64,000 nucleotides of DNA from Vanrija pseudolonga (GCF_020906515.1 NC_085852.1:186001-250000), one strand, 5' to 3'. Shown: positions 30,600-40,885, counted from the stretch's first letter. Program-made: numbers and translations. The notes: generated by a model not told the origin, from the letters alone.

Positions 30600-31585
30600 A
30601 TGACAGACTCTACCCTCGACTACGCGGCCTACCCTCACCTCGTCGAGGCCATCGTCTCCTACGCCTCTCTCACCGCGCTCGTCTCGCTCCGCGCGACATG
30701 TCGTGCCCTCCACGCCCTCGTCGACGCCCGACTCTTCACCCACGCCCAGCTGCACGACTTCCCAAACACGAGCGACGACTGGTCCTCGGCCGTGACGTAC
30801 GGCCTGACGCTACCACTGAGGAGCACGATCCCGCACACCTCACGCATGCCGCACCTACCGCGCGCGGCGGCCGCCGTGTCCACCCTCGACGTGTGCTTCG
30901 AGCTCGTGCCCCCCGTCGTCGCGAAGCGGTTCACCTCGTTGCGTACCCTCCGCCGGCGGCTCAACTGTGTCGCCCACTTTGACGACCCGTTTCTCCGCGT
31001 CGAGACGGCGGTTTACTTCATCACCGTGCCCGCGCAGTACATCGTCGTCGCGCGGCTGCCGCGCTCGCTCGACCGCCTGGTCCTTCACATCAAGCACGAG
31101 GGCACCGGATCCCCCGCGCGCGGCTTTCGCCTCGTCTCAAACGAGCACAATATTCAGCAGTTCGAGTTCGTCATCTGGCCGTCACCGCGTACCCCACCAG
31201 CCGTGTGGTTCTTCCAGGCCATGTTCGAGACAGTCGACAGCGGGCGCGCGAACGGCACTGGCTCCGACTTTTCCATCACTCTTGCGGGGCTGGAGAAGGT
31301 CTATCCGTCTCTATGGGAAGGCTCGCCCGACCTCGACCACGCAGCCGACGCTGAGGGAGTCAAGCGCGCCATCCGAGACTGCCTCCACACAGCGTTGGAC
31401 CTCGGACACGTTACCCGGTCTAACCAGTCCGCATTCATCGTCGACGCCATTTGTGACAGGCTTCGTGTGCTGACGCTGGAGGAATGGCAGTCAGAGCTTG
31501 GCGACAGGCTTGAGCTCGAGGGCACATGGATGGAGCCCGGGGTGGTGAGCCCTTCCTGTGGTGACATGCTGACTGAGTGCAGTGA
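30600..31585 (+). CDS. F-box-like array protein, copy 23, intron directly before the stop codon
   Basis: Spliced 30600..31544 + 31583..31585, 315 aa. Starts TDSTLDYAAYPHLVEAIVSYAS; LVSLRATCRALHALVD near 28-43, LTLPLRST near 65, RMPHLPRAAAAVSTLD near 80, RTLRRRLNC near 116, AVYFITV near 137, LVLHIKHEG near 161, FEFVIWPSP near 189, LAGLEKVYP near 228 and LEEWQSELGDRLELEGTWMEP near 293. The 38-nt intron (GTGAGC, branch GCTGACT, GTGCAG, phase 0) ends exactly before TGA, so exon 2 contributes only the stop. Retention would add 14 residues, ending at 31628. GGGGCCCC stands 109 nt before the ATG. Confidence 0.85.
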
Positions 31586-31718
31586 GGCGATGACGACGCC
31601 TCGCAGCGACAGACATGCCCAAGGCTAGGCCGCATGATCATAACCCAGAACAACTTATGTCCTTCCATTGTCACTCATTCTCTTTTCCAAACATCGTCCA
31701 TCCCGCCTCTCCACTCCC

Positions 31719-33008
31719 ATGAAGGCATTAGACAGGTTCAAGCTCGCCCAGAATGCTCGCCGCCGACGAGCAACGTCGTCTCGCGGGGTCATCGACCCCA
31801 GCGCGTTCCCGCACATCATGGACGCCATCATCGAGAACGCCGACATGATGGCCCTCGTCGCTCTCCGCGGGACGTGTCAGCGTCTTGGACGGCTGGTTGA
31901 CAAACTGCTCTTCACGCATGCCCAATTGGTCCTGTATCCTGCACAGCAGGCGTATGGCATCCACACACACCGTCCACTTGCATTCCTGACACTACCGGTC
32001 AACACGACTGTTCGCACCGCCTCTACATTCCCCGTCCTCCCGTGGTGCCCTGCCGCTGTCAAGATCCTCGATGTCCTCCGCCCCAACGGTGACCCGGCAT
32101 GGACGACCACGGTAAATCTCGCCTTGGCTGCCGAGTTTACCTCGGTCCACACTGTGCGGCAGCAGCTCGAGCCGTACTGGGATATTGCACACTACTTTCC
32201 CTCCAACCACACAACCGTCTACTACGATGTCGTCCCACCGCGGTTCCGCCGCATTGGCTCAGGAACACAGCACTACTCTCCAGATCGCGCAGTGTATCAC
32301 TTCCGGCCTGATGACGAGTCCGATCATGAGCCTGTTTCGTTCGCCACCGCCTACCTGTGCACCGACTTCGTCTTTGTTTTCTGGCCCTCCTCGACCGTAC
32401 CACCCTTCGACTGGCCGTTCGCGAGGATGCAACATATCCTGCGTGAGTCAGGAACTCGCGAACACGGCGGCACGACCGCCAATATCCGAGGACGACGCAA
32501 GGCATCTTCATCCTTCATCAACTCCTTCGTCGTTGTTGGCATTCAGAACGTGTGCCCGGACCTCGTCCGCTACGAACCGGACAGCCCAGAGAGTAGTCCC
32601 CTCACTGATGTCGAGATCCTGCACGAAATCATCAGCGCTATGCAGGTCCCCCTCAGAATCGGTGACCGTCTTCGAGAGTGCGGCCGTACCATATCCCTCG
32701 AGCAGTGGATGGAGGAGCTTGGCGACCGAGCCGCTATCGAGGGGGCATGGATGACACCCCGGGAGGTGAGTTGCGCGGTGTCAACTGGCATTGCACACAC
32801 ACACTGACTCTCACAGGCTCCGCTGAATCCGCCTCATCGGAGACATGATGGCTCCATGCCCGCTGTCGATGGCCAGGCTGATGGACGGCACGCTGGATCA
32901 ACACCATCGGCACTCGAGGGCGGGGGGCAACGGCTGGGTGGGCGATTCTCGCGCTCTTTGTGCCGGCTGTCATCGCTTCTGACGAAACGGTGGACTGGGC
33001 CTGGATGA
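31719..33008 (+). CDS. F-box-like array protein, copy 24, basic tail
   Basis: Spliced 31719..32765 + 32817..33008, 412 aa. It has a basic N-terminal extension (FKLAQNARRRR) before VIDPSAFPHIMDAIIENAD near 24. VALRGTCQRLGRLVD near 46, FPVLPWCPAAVKILDV near 103, VHTVRQQLEPYWD near 140, TVYYDVVPP near 166, FVFVFWPSS near 216, FVVVGIQNVCPD near 269 and LEQWMEELGDRAAIEGAWMTP near 327. The HLxW region is degenerate. The 51-nt intron (GTGAGT, ACTGACT, CACAG, phase 0) leads to a 63-residue exon 2 rich in Gly, Arg and Ser. I found no similarity for that tail. Confidence 0.8.
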
Positions 33009-33106
33009 TCATCGGTTTCAGGGATATCGTCTGAGCATGTTCGCCAGTTGTCCCAGGCATATCGCGCTCGTGGTGGCTCATCACAGTCTTTGAAGTCCAG
33101 TTGCAC

Positions 33107-33143
33107 TGTTGTTGCACAGTAGAGTTCCATTGTTGTTGCACAG
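33107..33143. repeat. 13-bp direct repeat
   Basis: TGTTGTTGCACAG at 33107..33119 and 33131..33143 in the spacer between copies 24 and 25. Confidence 0.7.
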
Positions 33144-33316
33144 CATACATTAGAGACGTGAGTGTCCTTGGCATTATGTGGCTCGGCTGGAGCTGGCGGC
33201 ACATGGTTTCCGCAATGCTCTGTTCGCCAGACTCCGTCTCGTAAAATGTACTCCGACTCATGAAACGCACCTCTTTCGAGCGCGTCCATCGTCATGGCGA
33301 GGTTCGCCTGCCGGGC

Positions 33317-33337
33317 TGACATCATTTTCGGGGCCCC
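33317..33337. promoter_or_regulatory. CRE-like site plus GGGGCCCC upstream of copy 25
   Basis: TGACATCATT, three bases, then GGGGCCCC, 116 nt before the copy 25 ATG. The arrangement is nearly identical at copy 43. Confidence 0.6.
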
Positions 33338-33452
33338 GGATCGCCCCCTCCCACCTCACACACAGATGACGTTCCTCTGGCATCACACAGACTTCCACGT
33401 CGCTTGTTTTCTTTCTGCTTTCACTCTCTCACTCAACTCCTGCACGCTCGGA

Positions 33453-34450
33453 ATGCCCGCCACGCTCGACTACAGCGCCCATCCGCACATCATCGAGACG
33501 ATCGTGCGCTGCGCCCCCGTGGCGGCGCTGATCCCCCTCCGGGCGACGTCCAAGGCGATCCAGCCGCTGGTCGACGCGATCCTCTTCGACCACGTCCAGC
33601 TGCAGCCGTTCCCCGCCGACGGGAAGGACTGGGCCTCTGGCGCAGTCATCGGCCTTACTCTACCAGCCGACACGAGCCTGTCCGTCTCGTCCCCCCTTCC
33701 CCGGCTGCCGTGGGTACCTGGCGCCGTGCGCATGCTCGATGACACCAAGACGTGGAACGACGACGACGAGTACGCTATCACGAACGACGCGTTCAGCTCG
33801 CTGCAGACTATCCGGCAGCTGTGCACTGACGACTACGCATACGACCACAACCTCTCCGACGTGCCCACTGCTGTCCTGTTCGTCGACGCGTCTCGTTACC
33901 ATCATACCATCTATCCGTGTTCGAAGCGCATGGTCGCCCACATCCGCGGCGGCGGCGGCAATCCCCCCGTAGTGGAGACGGCATGTCACGACAACGTGCG
34001 CGAGTTTGTCTTCGTCTTCTGGTCGCCGATGAACAGTGTGGCTTGGTGCCTTGACGTCGTCATTGGCGCACTCTATACCCAGCGCCGCAATAGTGAGACG
34101 ATCCCCGAGTCGATCGAGGTCGTCGGCCTCGACCTTCCCCCCCACACCGCTACCTCCAGTGAGCGGATACGCGCACAGAATGCCCTGGAAGGAAGGTTTG
34201 GGGCCAAGCTCCACGGGTTACACGACCAAAGTGACGACCACACCGAGTGGGCGTACGAAATGGAGCAACGCCTCCTATTTCACACCATGGACGAGTGGCG
34301 CGCTACACTCGGCGACCGCCTATACCTCGAGGGGACGTGGATGCAGCCACGGCCGGTGAGCTCACTGCTTGGGCCAGCTGACACCAGGGGCCTGATTCCA
34401 ACGGCAAATGGCCCGAGACTGAAGAATCGGACTCGGACTCGGACGAATAG
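33453..34450 (+). CDS. F-box-like array protein, copy 25, acidic tail
   Basis: Spliced 33453..34355 + 34388..34450, 321 aa. Starts PATLDYSAHPHIIETIVRCAP; LIPLRATSKAIQPLVD near 27-42, LPRLPWVPGAVRMLDD near 86, LQTIRQLCTDDYA near 116, AVLFVDAS near 139, VAHIRGGGG near 161, EFVFVFWSP near 185, EVVGLDLPP near 221 and MDEWRATLGDRLYLEGTWMQP near 278. The intron is only 32 nt (GTGAGC, branch GCTGAC, ACCAG). The in-frame acidic exon 2 (GPDSNGKW, then alternating Glu/Asp and Ser to DSDE) supports it. Without splicing the frame runs on into copy 26, an artefact. GGGGCCCC with TGACATCATT lies in the promoter. Confidence 0.8.
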
Positions 34451-34736
34451 CGCGGCGCCGGCGGTCGCTTCTGCCCGCTCCGCCGCAATGCAGGGTCGTA
34501 TGGGCCAGGGGTATCGGATGCAGCTCTTTCCAACCCACTCCAACATCCATGCCGCCGAGTGCTGCTACGGGGACGGTGAGCTGCCCATCCCCACGATGGA
34601 TGGTAGAGTTGCTTTCCGCCTCCGACGGCCACAACAAACACCCCGTGGGATGGCTGCCCGGAGCCCCACACGACCAAAAAACTCAACGACTTCACCTCAC
34701 GCTCTCTCCCTCGACACCTTGACAACCACCTCTCCC

Positions 34737-35683
34737 ATGCCATCCAAGCTCGACTACAAATACTACCCGCACTTGATCGAAAGCAGGTTGCGTTCTGCGC
34801 CCTTGGGTGCGCTGATCCCGCTGCGCGCGACGTGCAAAACCCTCCAAAGGCTGGTCGATTCCATCGTCTTCCGACATGTCCAGCTCCACGCCTTCCCTGG
34901 CACACGGGGCAGCGGCGGAGACGTCCTCGGCCTCACGCTGCCGGGCGACACGCAGATAAAATGCTCCGGCCGCCTACCGCGTCTGCCGTGGGGCCCAGAG
35001 CCGTGATTGTCCTCGACCATCCCGGCACCTTTCTCGAGGGCGATGACTTGCTGCGCCGTTCGGTATCGTTGAGCAACTTCAGCTCCCTGACGACCTTTCG
35101 CCGGCTGCATCGCTCTGAGCTCGCCAAACGTATGGCCGACGCCTGCATCGACGGCGTGCACACAGCTGTCGAGTACATCGACTCCCGACTCCTTGCGACC
35201 ATCGTGCTGCCTGCCCCTCGGCGACTGGTGATGAACATGCGGGGCGATCCCCTTGTGGGGGACGGCGGCCGCGATAAATTCAACGTGGTGTCTTCCGAAA
35301 CCGTGCGCGAGTATGTGTTCATCTTCTGGCCTGCATTGTCATACGAGGAATGGTACTTTGGCGTCATCTTCGACATCGTCTACCCGGAGTGGCGCGATGA
35401 CGACTACGAGTCGGTCACGGTCGTCGGGTTGGAGACGTTGTGTGACCTCGGCACGGCGGCAGACAGTGCTGCCGATCGCGAGGACGCTGCGGGCGTGGTC
35501 CGTGAGCGGATGCGGAGACATTACTATGCCCGCAACGCCGAGAAATGGCCCCCGGACTACCGGCGCAGCATCGTCGATCCCCTCTGCGACCGCCTCCGCT
35601 TCGTTAGGCGTGACGAATGGCGCGCTGAGCTTGGAGAGCAGCGGGCGGAGGAGGGTAAGTGGATACAGCCGCGCGCGCCTTAA
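34737..35683 (+). pseudogene. F-box-like array protein, copy 26, one frameshift
   Basis: Residues 1-90 (PSKLDYKYYPHLIESRLRSAP, LIPLRATCKTLQRLVD, LTLPGDT, RLPRLPWGP) are in one frame, which stops at 35006. The remainder begins one frame over with RAVIVLDHPGTF and continues through LTTFRRLHRS, AVEYIDS, LVMNMRGD, EYVFIFWPA, VTVVGLETL and RDEWRAELGEQRAEEGKWIQP to 35683. The break lies in the run TGGGGCCCAG near 34990, where loss of one base explains it, so either a fresh mutation or an assembly error is possible. No 3' intron is seen. Closest relative is copy 25, its neighbour. Confidence 0.8.
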
Positions 35684-35898
35684 GCCTGGCGCTCATAGTG
35701 TGCGGCTTGTAGCTTCTTGTCGTGTCCATAGGGTGCCATATTTGGGAGGGCTGGCAACAATGCGGGAATCGATGCCCACAATGCGGTGCCCCGGCCGGCA
35801 CGATGTTCTTGGCGCTCAGTGCGTCTCGCTCAGTGCACCACATCGTTGACCAGGCTGCTGTTGCGTTTGCCCATTGCCTCTCATTCACAATCACACTC

Positions 35899-37037
35899 AT
35901 GCCGACTGCTTCAATCATACACGATGGGCACCCGCACATCATGGACGCCATCGTGGGCTACACGTCCGACGTTGCCACCCTCGTCGCCCTGCGCGCAACC
36001 TGCCGAGGGCTCAAGGCGCGCGCCGACGCCGTGCTGTTCAATCACGTCGAGCTGCACAGCCTCCCCCGTCGTCAAGTCCGACTCTTCAGCACCTCAGTCT
36101 CCCAGGCTCGTCATGACAGTCCCAGCTGGCGACACCTCGTATACACACGCGCTCGCCGTTCCCTGTGCTGCCCTTCTGCCCCGGTGCGGTGCAGGCGCTC
36201 GACCTCAACACCATGTGGGGAATGAGTGAGGCGCAGGCCGACGCGTTCACGGCCTTGCACACGCTCAGACGACTGCTCTCGAACCACCGCACACGAGACA
36301 CGATGCGCCCGCGCACGCTTATCCAGGACCGGATCTTCCGAAGGGACCGGTTCAACTGCCGTGTGTACACGCCTGTTGTCCCAGCCTCGGTCGAACGCCT
36401 CGTCGCCGACGTCATCTACGAGACACCCCGGCTGGAGGAGAATGGGCAGGCATGGAATGGCCCCCTGCGCCTCGACAGGCTGCCGCCCAAAGTAGTCTAC
36501 ACGTTCGCATTCGGGACCTGGCCGGAGACGATGACGCTTGGACGCGCAGCTGAGTGGCTGTTTGACACCATCGAGGGACACGACACACAGGTCACCGTTG
36601 TCGGGCTTGACGCGCTACTTCCGGACGGAGCAGACGAGGACGTCGCGCAGTGGTTCCACAGCCGTCGGGACCTTCTCGCCGCTCGCCACGGCGGCGATGC
36701 GGACCTCGGGCTGGACTTGGTCGACCGCGCGCTCGACCAGATGCGCTTCGTTCCCTCCAGCGAGTGGGAGGCCCCGCTGCCGAGCCGCCTCAAAGGAGAT
36801 GAGATGCTCATGAACCGGGAAGGGCCAGCCGTGAGTCCGCACCGTGCCCCGCGCTGACGGCAGGATGAGGAGTGCAACGCAGACCACCGCCGCGCGGCGC
36901 AGCACCGACACTTGTCTGAGCCGTTCAGACCCCCCGGAGCCAAGGTGGCCGGCAAGATGAAGATACACCCCGCCTTGGTGATCCCCTTTGTCTGCTGTAT
37001 CCTTCCCTGCGTGTACTGCTGTAGCTGCATCGCTTGA
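35899..37037 (+). pseudogene. F-box-like array protein, copy 27, two frameshifts, hydrophobic Cys-rich exon 2
   Basis: Opens PTASIIHDGHPHIMDAIVGYTS, then LVALRATCRGLKARAD and HVELHSLP. The frame shifts near 36065 (next segment KSDSSAPQSPRLVMTVP) and again near 36150 (RSPFPVLPFCPGAVQALDL). The rest is one frame: LHTLRRLLSNHRT, VERLVADVIY, VVYTFAFGTWP, TVVGLDALLP, RFVPSSEWEAPL. Both shifts are +1. A 33-nt intron 36831..36863 (GTGAGT, GCTGACG, GGCAG) leads to an intact 57-residue exon 2. It begins D-E-E-C-N, has a basic middle, and ends with about 24 mostly hydrophobic residues containing six Cys, resembling a membrane tail. Copies 28 and 30 are the intact relatives. Confidence 0.7.
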
Positions 37038-37077
37038 TCACGGCGAGGCGCATGTAAGGGTTGTAGGAGCCCTCAAT

Positions 37078-37085
37078 GGGGCCCC
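37078..37085. promoter_or_regulatory. GGGGCCCC element upstream of copy 28
   Basis: Palindrome 95 nt before the copy 28 ATG, without a clear CRE-like neighbour. Confidence 0.45.
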
Positions 37086-37179
37086 TGTGGCTGATTTATT
37101 TGAGGCACCTGGCCTTGCCGATGACTGACCCTCTTCCACAATGCTCCGCCGTCCCATCTCTTGACCTTTGACACACCCA

Positions 37180-38205
37180 ATGGCCCGCGCGACACTCATA
37201 CACGATGGCCACCCGCACATCATGGACGCAGTGGTGGCGTACACGACCGACCTGATGACCCTCGTCGCCCTACGCGCAACATGCAGGGGAATGCAAGAAC
37301 GCGTCGACCCCGTCTTGTTCCGACACGCCGAGCTCCACTCGGCCCCGATGGCCCCAACAAGGTCTGGCGCACCACGGCCCCCAGCCCTGGCCCTGGTGCT
37401 GCCCCGTACCTGCACCAGGATCACCACGCGCTCTGAGTTCCCCATGCTCCCGCTCTGCCTCTCCGCAGTGCGGAACCTCGACCTCGTGCCGACGTATGGC
37501 GTGTCCGGCTCCCAGGCCCGAGCGCTCACCGCCCTCGACACTCTCCGGCTCGGCCAGGACGCGATCGGGCGTAACCTTGGCCCGCTGGCCCCGCGTACCC
37601 TCGTCCTGGCGTACATGTCAGGCAATGACATCCGCTTAGGTCCCTTCGACAACGTCGCCGTCCCCCCCTCCGTCGAGCGCCTGGTCCTCAACCTCTTCCT
37701 CAGCGGCGCGTATGACACGGGAGTAATGTGGTCCCTACATCGTCCACAGCTGCTCCTCGACCCCGGGCTACGCGCGCGCGACATCGTGTTCAAGCTGTAC
37801 TTCCCCTTCTCGCCCGCCCCATTGTTCACTGTGGCCTTGTGGATAATGCTCACCCTCATGCGAGCAGGGCACCACCGGCGTACCGACACGGTGCGGATAA
37901 CCGTTGTCGGCCTCGACATCCTGCACAGCCCCGAGGCGCACACGGCGGACCTCATCCGTGAGTACAAGGAGGACATCGTCCGAAACCTCCTCCCCATGCA
38001 CACAGAGGACGCGGAGGCGTTGTTCGACCGCGTGCTCGCGGAAGCACGCTTCGTCTCCCTCGCCGACTGGCGCGGCGAGCTCGGCGACAGGGCGGACATT
38101 GAGTGCATCGAGTATGCGCAGATCAGGCTACGCCGCCCTCCATGGGAGGGTCCTCGCCAGGACTACATCAGGCCGTTGTCTGCCCCCTCCTGGGCATACG
38201 AGTGA
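37180..38205 (+). CDS. F-box-like array protein, copy 28
   Basis: 341 aa, single exon. Starts ARATLIHDGHPHIMDAVVAYTT, the LIHDGHPH type shared with copies 27, 29 and 30. LVALRATCRGMQERVD near 29-44, FPMLPLCLSAVRNLDLVPTYG near 87-107, LTALDTLRLGQD near 115, VERLVLNLF near 166, IVFKLYFPFSP near 203 (replacing the LVLWP strand), TVVGLDILHS near 243, and LADWRGELGDRADIECIEY near 289 as the signature, ending without the EGVW motif. A 20-nt stretch around 37828..37860 encodes hydrophobic TVALWIMLTLM, not long enough to call a membrane span. No 3' intron found; the last 30 residues are Pro/Arg-rich. GGGGCCCC lies 95 nt upstream. Confidence 0.8.
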   Translation: MARATLIHDGHPHIMDAVVAYTTDLMTLVALRATCRGMQERVDPVLFRHAELHSAPMAPTRSGAPRPPALALVLPRTCTRITTRSEFPMLPLCLSAVRNLDLVPTYGVSGSQARALTALDTLRLGQDAIGRNLGPLAPRTLVLAYMSGNDIRLGPFDNVAVPPSVERLVLNLFLSGAYDTGVMWSLHRPQLLLDPGLRARDIVFKLYFPFSPAPLFTVALWIMLTLMRAGHHRRTDTVRITVVGLDILHSPEAHTADLIREYKEDIVRNLLPMHTEDAEALFDRVLAEARFVSLADWRGELGDRADIECIEYAQIRLRRPPWEGPRQDYIRPLSAPSWAYE

Positions 38206-38359
38206 CACGCCTCAGCCAGCTTGGAGTTGGCCGAACATTGTGATGATCATGACGGTATCCTGGCACGTTGACTCAGTGCCTGGACCCGACAGAGACAGAG
38301 GCGGTGTGTCCTCAACAATGACAACGACTAGAACTCTTACCACCACCACGTCGCCCACA

Positions 38360-38450
38360 ATGCCGCAGAGCCTCATCCACGACGGGCATCCGGACATTGT
38401 CAATGCGGTCGTCGATGACACCACCGACCTGGGCACGCTGTGCTGCGTTA
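38360..38450 (+). pseudogene. F-box-like array fragment, copy 29
   Basis: About 30 codons only: PQSLIHDGHPDIVNAVVDDTTDLGTL, nearly the start of copy 30 (AHTLIHDGHPDIIEAMVRHLTDLDTL). Similarity stops where the LRRTC helix should begin, and 70 nt later a second version of the same upstream region begins (GCCTGACCCGAGG.. against GCCTGGACCCGAC..), leading to the ATG of copy 30. This is a relic of a tandem duplication that copied promoter plus first exon segment. The reading frame stays open across both, but the region between is not family-like. Confidence 0.7.
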
Positions 38451-38618
38451 GATCCCTGCAGTTTACGTCGAGACATGCATCGCATCCAGCGCAGATCTGT
38501 GAAAGCGTCACATGTGAGCCGGTGCCTGACCCGAGGCGAGGCGGTGTGCTCTCGACGACCACGAAGACGTTGACGAAAGCCACAATGACATTGTTGTTGA
38601 CTCCACATCACCCACACA

Positions 38619-39781
38619 ATGGCGCACACGCTCATCCACGACGGCCATCCAGATATCATAGAGGCGATGGTCCGACACTTGACCGACCTGGACACGCTGC
38701 TCGCCCTCCGGCGGACGTGTCGGGCGTTCCGGGCCGGCGTCGATAGCGAGCTGTACGCCCATGTCGAGCTGCACTCCCTCCCGCAGAGCTCACTGGGCGG
38801 CGGCCCACCATCTGAGCCTGCGCTCGTGATGACGCTGCCGTCTGAGACACACATCAAGGTCCCACCCTACACGTCGCACACACCCCCCAAGGACGTCTCC
38901 AAGGTCCGCGCAAGGTTGGCGTTCCCCGTGTTACCTTTCAACCCGGCCGCAGTGAGATCGCTCGACCTCGTAACAGTACATGGCCTGAGCATGTCCCAAG
39001 TTCACGCGTTTACGTCCTTGCATACCCTGCGGACCGACTATGGACTCGACAGTGGGGCGACAGCGTTCCAGCCCCACACGCTCGTGCACACCGTTTGGGT
39101 GGAGAACGGGGAGCGCCTCGTCCTTGCGCCGTCTGTCCGCCGTCTGGTGTTACATGTGTCGTTTGTTGGGCCTATATGGGTGGGTGGCGGCGGCCACCAC
39201 ACTGTACCACTGCACCTCGCGCACCAGCCCGAGGACCTGGTGCTGGCGTTTAGCTTCGTGCGCTACCCGACTGAGGAGACCACTTACCCCCAAGTAGCGG
39301 CGTGGCTCCTGGGTGCCCTGCTATCGGGGCGCACAACAGCCAAACAAATCACCATCGTCGGCATGGAGGTGCTCCTCGAACGCAATGCCGAGAACTTCGC
39401 AACGTGGCTTCGGGACAACAGGGTACTCTTCACCGCAACGCTTGATGGCGACCCACGTGTTGCACTCGCGCTTGTAGACGAGGTGCTGCGCCGGGCACGT
39501 TTCATCTCGCGCGCACAATGGCACCAAGAGCTCGGCGGTCGCAGGCTCACAGAAGGCTCCGTGTTGACCCCCAGGCAGGGGCCTTTGGTGAGTTCACGAA
39601 CCGGCGCGAAACTGAACTCCAGGATGCGGCACGCATTGCATACCAGTCTGTCGAAGCTGTGGCAGCAGATATCGAAAGAGGCAACCAGAATCTGGATGAA
39701 CCGACAGGCCACGTCTATGGCCCGTCTGGGTGGACGCTAGTCTTGAGGGCGGCCAGTTGTGGATTGTGGCGACGTTGCTGA
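38619..39781 (+). CDS. F-box-like array protein, copy 30
   Basis: Spliced 38619..39587 + 39623..39781, 375 aa. Starts AHTLIHDGHPDIIEAMVRHLT; LLALRRTCRAFRAGVD near 28-43, MTLPSETHIK near 72, FPVLPFNPAAVRSLDLVTVHG near 107, LHTLRTDYG near 136, VRRLVLHVSF near 173, DLVLAFSFV near 206, TIVGMEVLLE near 246 and RAQWHQELGGRRLTEGSVLTP near 300. The 35-nt intron (GTGAGT, branch ACTGAAC, TCCAG, phase 0) leads to a 52-residue exon 2 ending WTLVLRAASCGLWRRC, a mildly hydrophobic Cys-containing end that recalls the tail of copy 27. Retention would run to 39740 in another sequence. It converges with copy 31, 69 nt away. Confidence 0.8.
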
Positions 39782-39850
39782 CATTGGTAGCCTACCGTTC
39801 GACCTTCGCAATCCGCCGGAGGACATGGCTGCATGCATATCACGAGCATA

Positions 39851-40885
39851 TCACTCTCCAGGCTCGTCGGTCGCAGCGGGTTGCACGCGCAGATTGGTGC
39901 TAGTCTCGTCCTACGCGTCAGCCGGATCGCAAAGCCCACTCACATGTCCCCTAAGGTCCATCCACACGCCCTCAATCTCTTGCCGATTCCCAAGCTCGGC
40001 CCACCAGTCGTCGAGGGTGACAAGCCGCAGGGCGCGCAGCACGTCGTCGGCGAACTCTTCAACCGATGTCGGGCCGTCCGCTTCCAGTGACCGCGTGATG
40101 TACTCCCGCAGCAAGTCCTTTATCGCGTCGAAGTGAGCCGCTGTGCTCGCATCCTCGCCCTCAGGCGGCTCGAACGCGCGCTCCGCCCCGACGAGCGTGA
40201 CACTGAACACCTCCGCGTCCATATCGCAGTCGAGCACCGTGTTCTGCAGGACCTGGAACAGCCACTCCATTGGGCCGGGCGGCTCGTCGACCTTCCGTGT
40301 GGGGCAGAGCACGAAGACGACCTCGCGGACAGACACTACCTGCTCGCTGATCTCGGTACCGTAGTCCCCGTGTCCCTGATACTCGTCGTACTTGAGGTGC
40401 GCGATGTACCGTTTCACGCCAGGCGGGAGCTGGCACCATGCCAAGTGCCCAACGGGGAGGGTGACGAAGTCGACCAGGGTATGGGACGGGCGGAAACCGT
40501 CGTCCTCGTCTTCTTGGAGGGGACATTGCAGTCTGCGGAGTGTATGAAGTGACGAGTATGCCGTAGCTATAGCCCTCCGTACGCTTAGGGGGAGCACAAC
40601 GTCAAGCGTCGTGACTGCCTCCGGTGCGAACGGAAGCCGCGGGAGCTCCGACAACACGGGGATCGGGGTGTTGAGAGGTAGCGTTAGGCCCGGGACAGCA
40701 TGCCGCAGCTCGGGAGCGGTGCGCGTCACGGGGAAGTAGTACAGCTCTGCGTGAGCGAGGAGATACGCGTCAATGCGCGACTTGAAGGCCTTGGATGTCG
40801 CGCGCAGTGCCGCGAGAGCCGGGACGCCGGCGTGCGAGATGATCGTGTCGATGAGGGCGGGGTACGCCGTGTGGTCTAGCGACAT
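39851..40885 (-). CDS. F-box-like array protein, copy 31 (inverted)
   Basis: Complement of 39851..39910 + 39944..40885, 333 aa. Starts SLDHTAYPALIDTIISHAG; ALAALRATSKAFKSRID near 23-39, LTLPLNTPI near 59, LPRLPFAPEAVTTLDVV near 72, LHTLRRLQCP near 100, LVDFVTLPVGH near 124, IAHLKYDE near 149, EVVFVLCPTRK near 176 (Cys replaces Trp), TLVGAERAFEPPEG near 219 and LDDWWAELGNRQEIEGVW near 288. The 33-nt intron (GTGAGT, branch GGCTGAC, GTAG, phase 0) leads to a 19-residue exon 2 (DETSTNLRV...). Without splicing the stop is the acceptor TAG itself. The frame is open 72 codons upstream, but that stretch contains the promoter GGGGCCCC. Confidence 0.8.

Larger units (their letters stand above)
33009..33452. 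other. Spacer, copies 24-25
   Basis: Contains the 13-bp direct repeat and the TGACATCATT-GGGGCCCC element. The copy 25 frame is open back to 33294 but is not family-like there. Confidence 0.6.

Noticed and set aside
33294-35006. One 570-codon protein with two F-box-like segments
   Set aside because: A 32-nt intron with an in-frame acidic exon 2 ends copy 25 at 34450, and a normal leader precedes the copy 26 ATG. The fusion arises only if the intron is ignored.
37828-37860. Transmembrane helix in copy 28
   Set aside because: The hydrophobic run is only about 11-12 residues and lies where all copies have an amphipathic segment before VTVVGLD.
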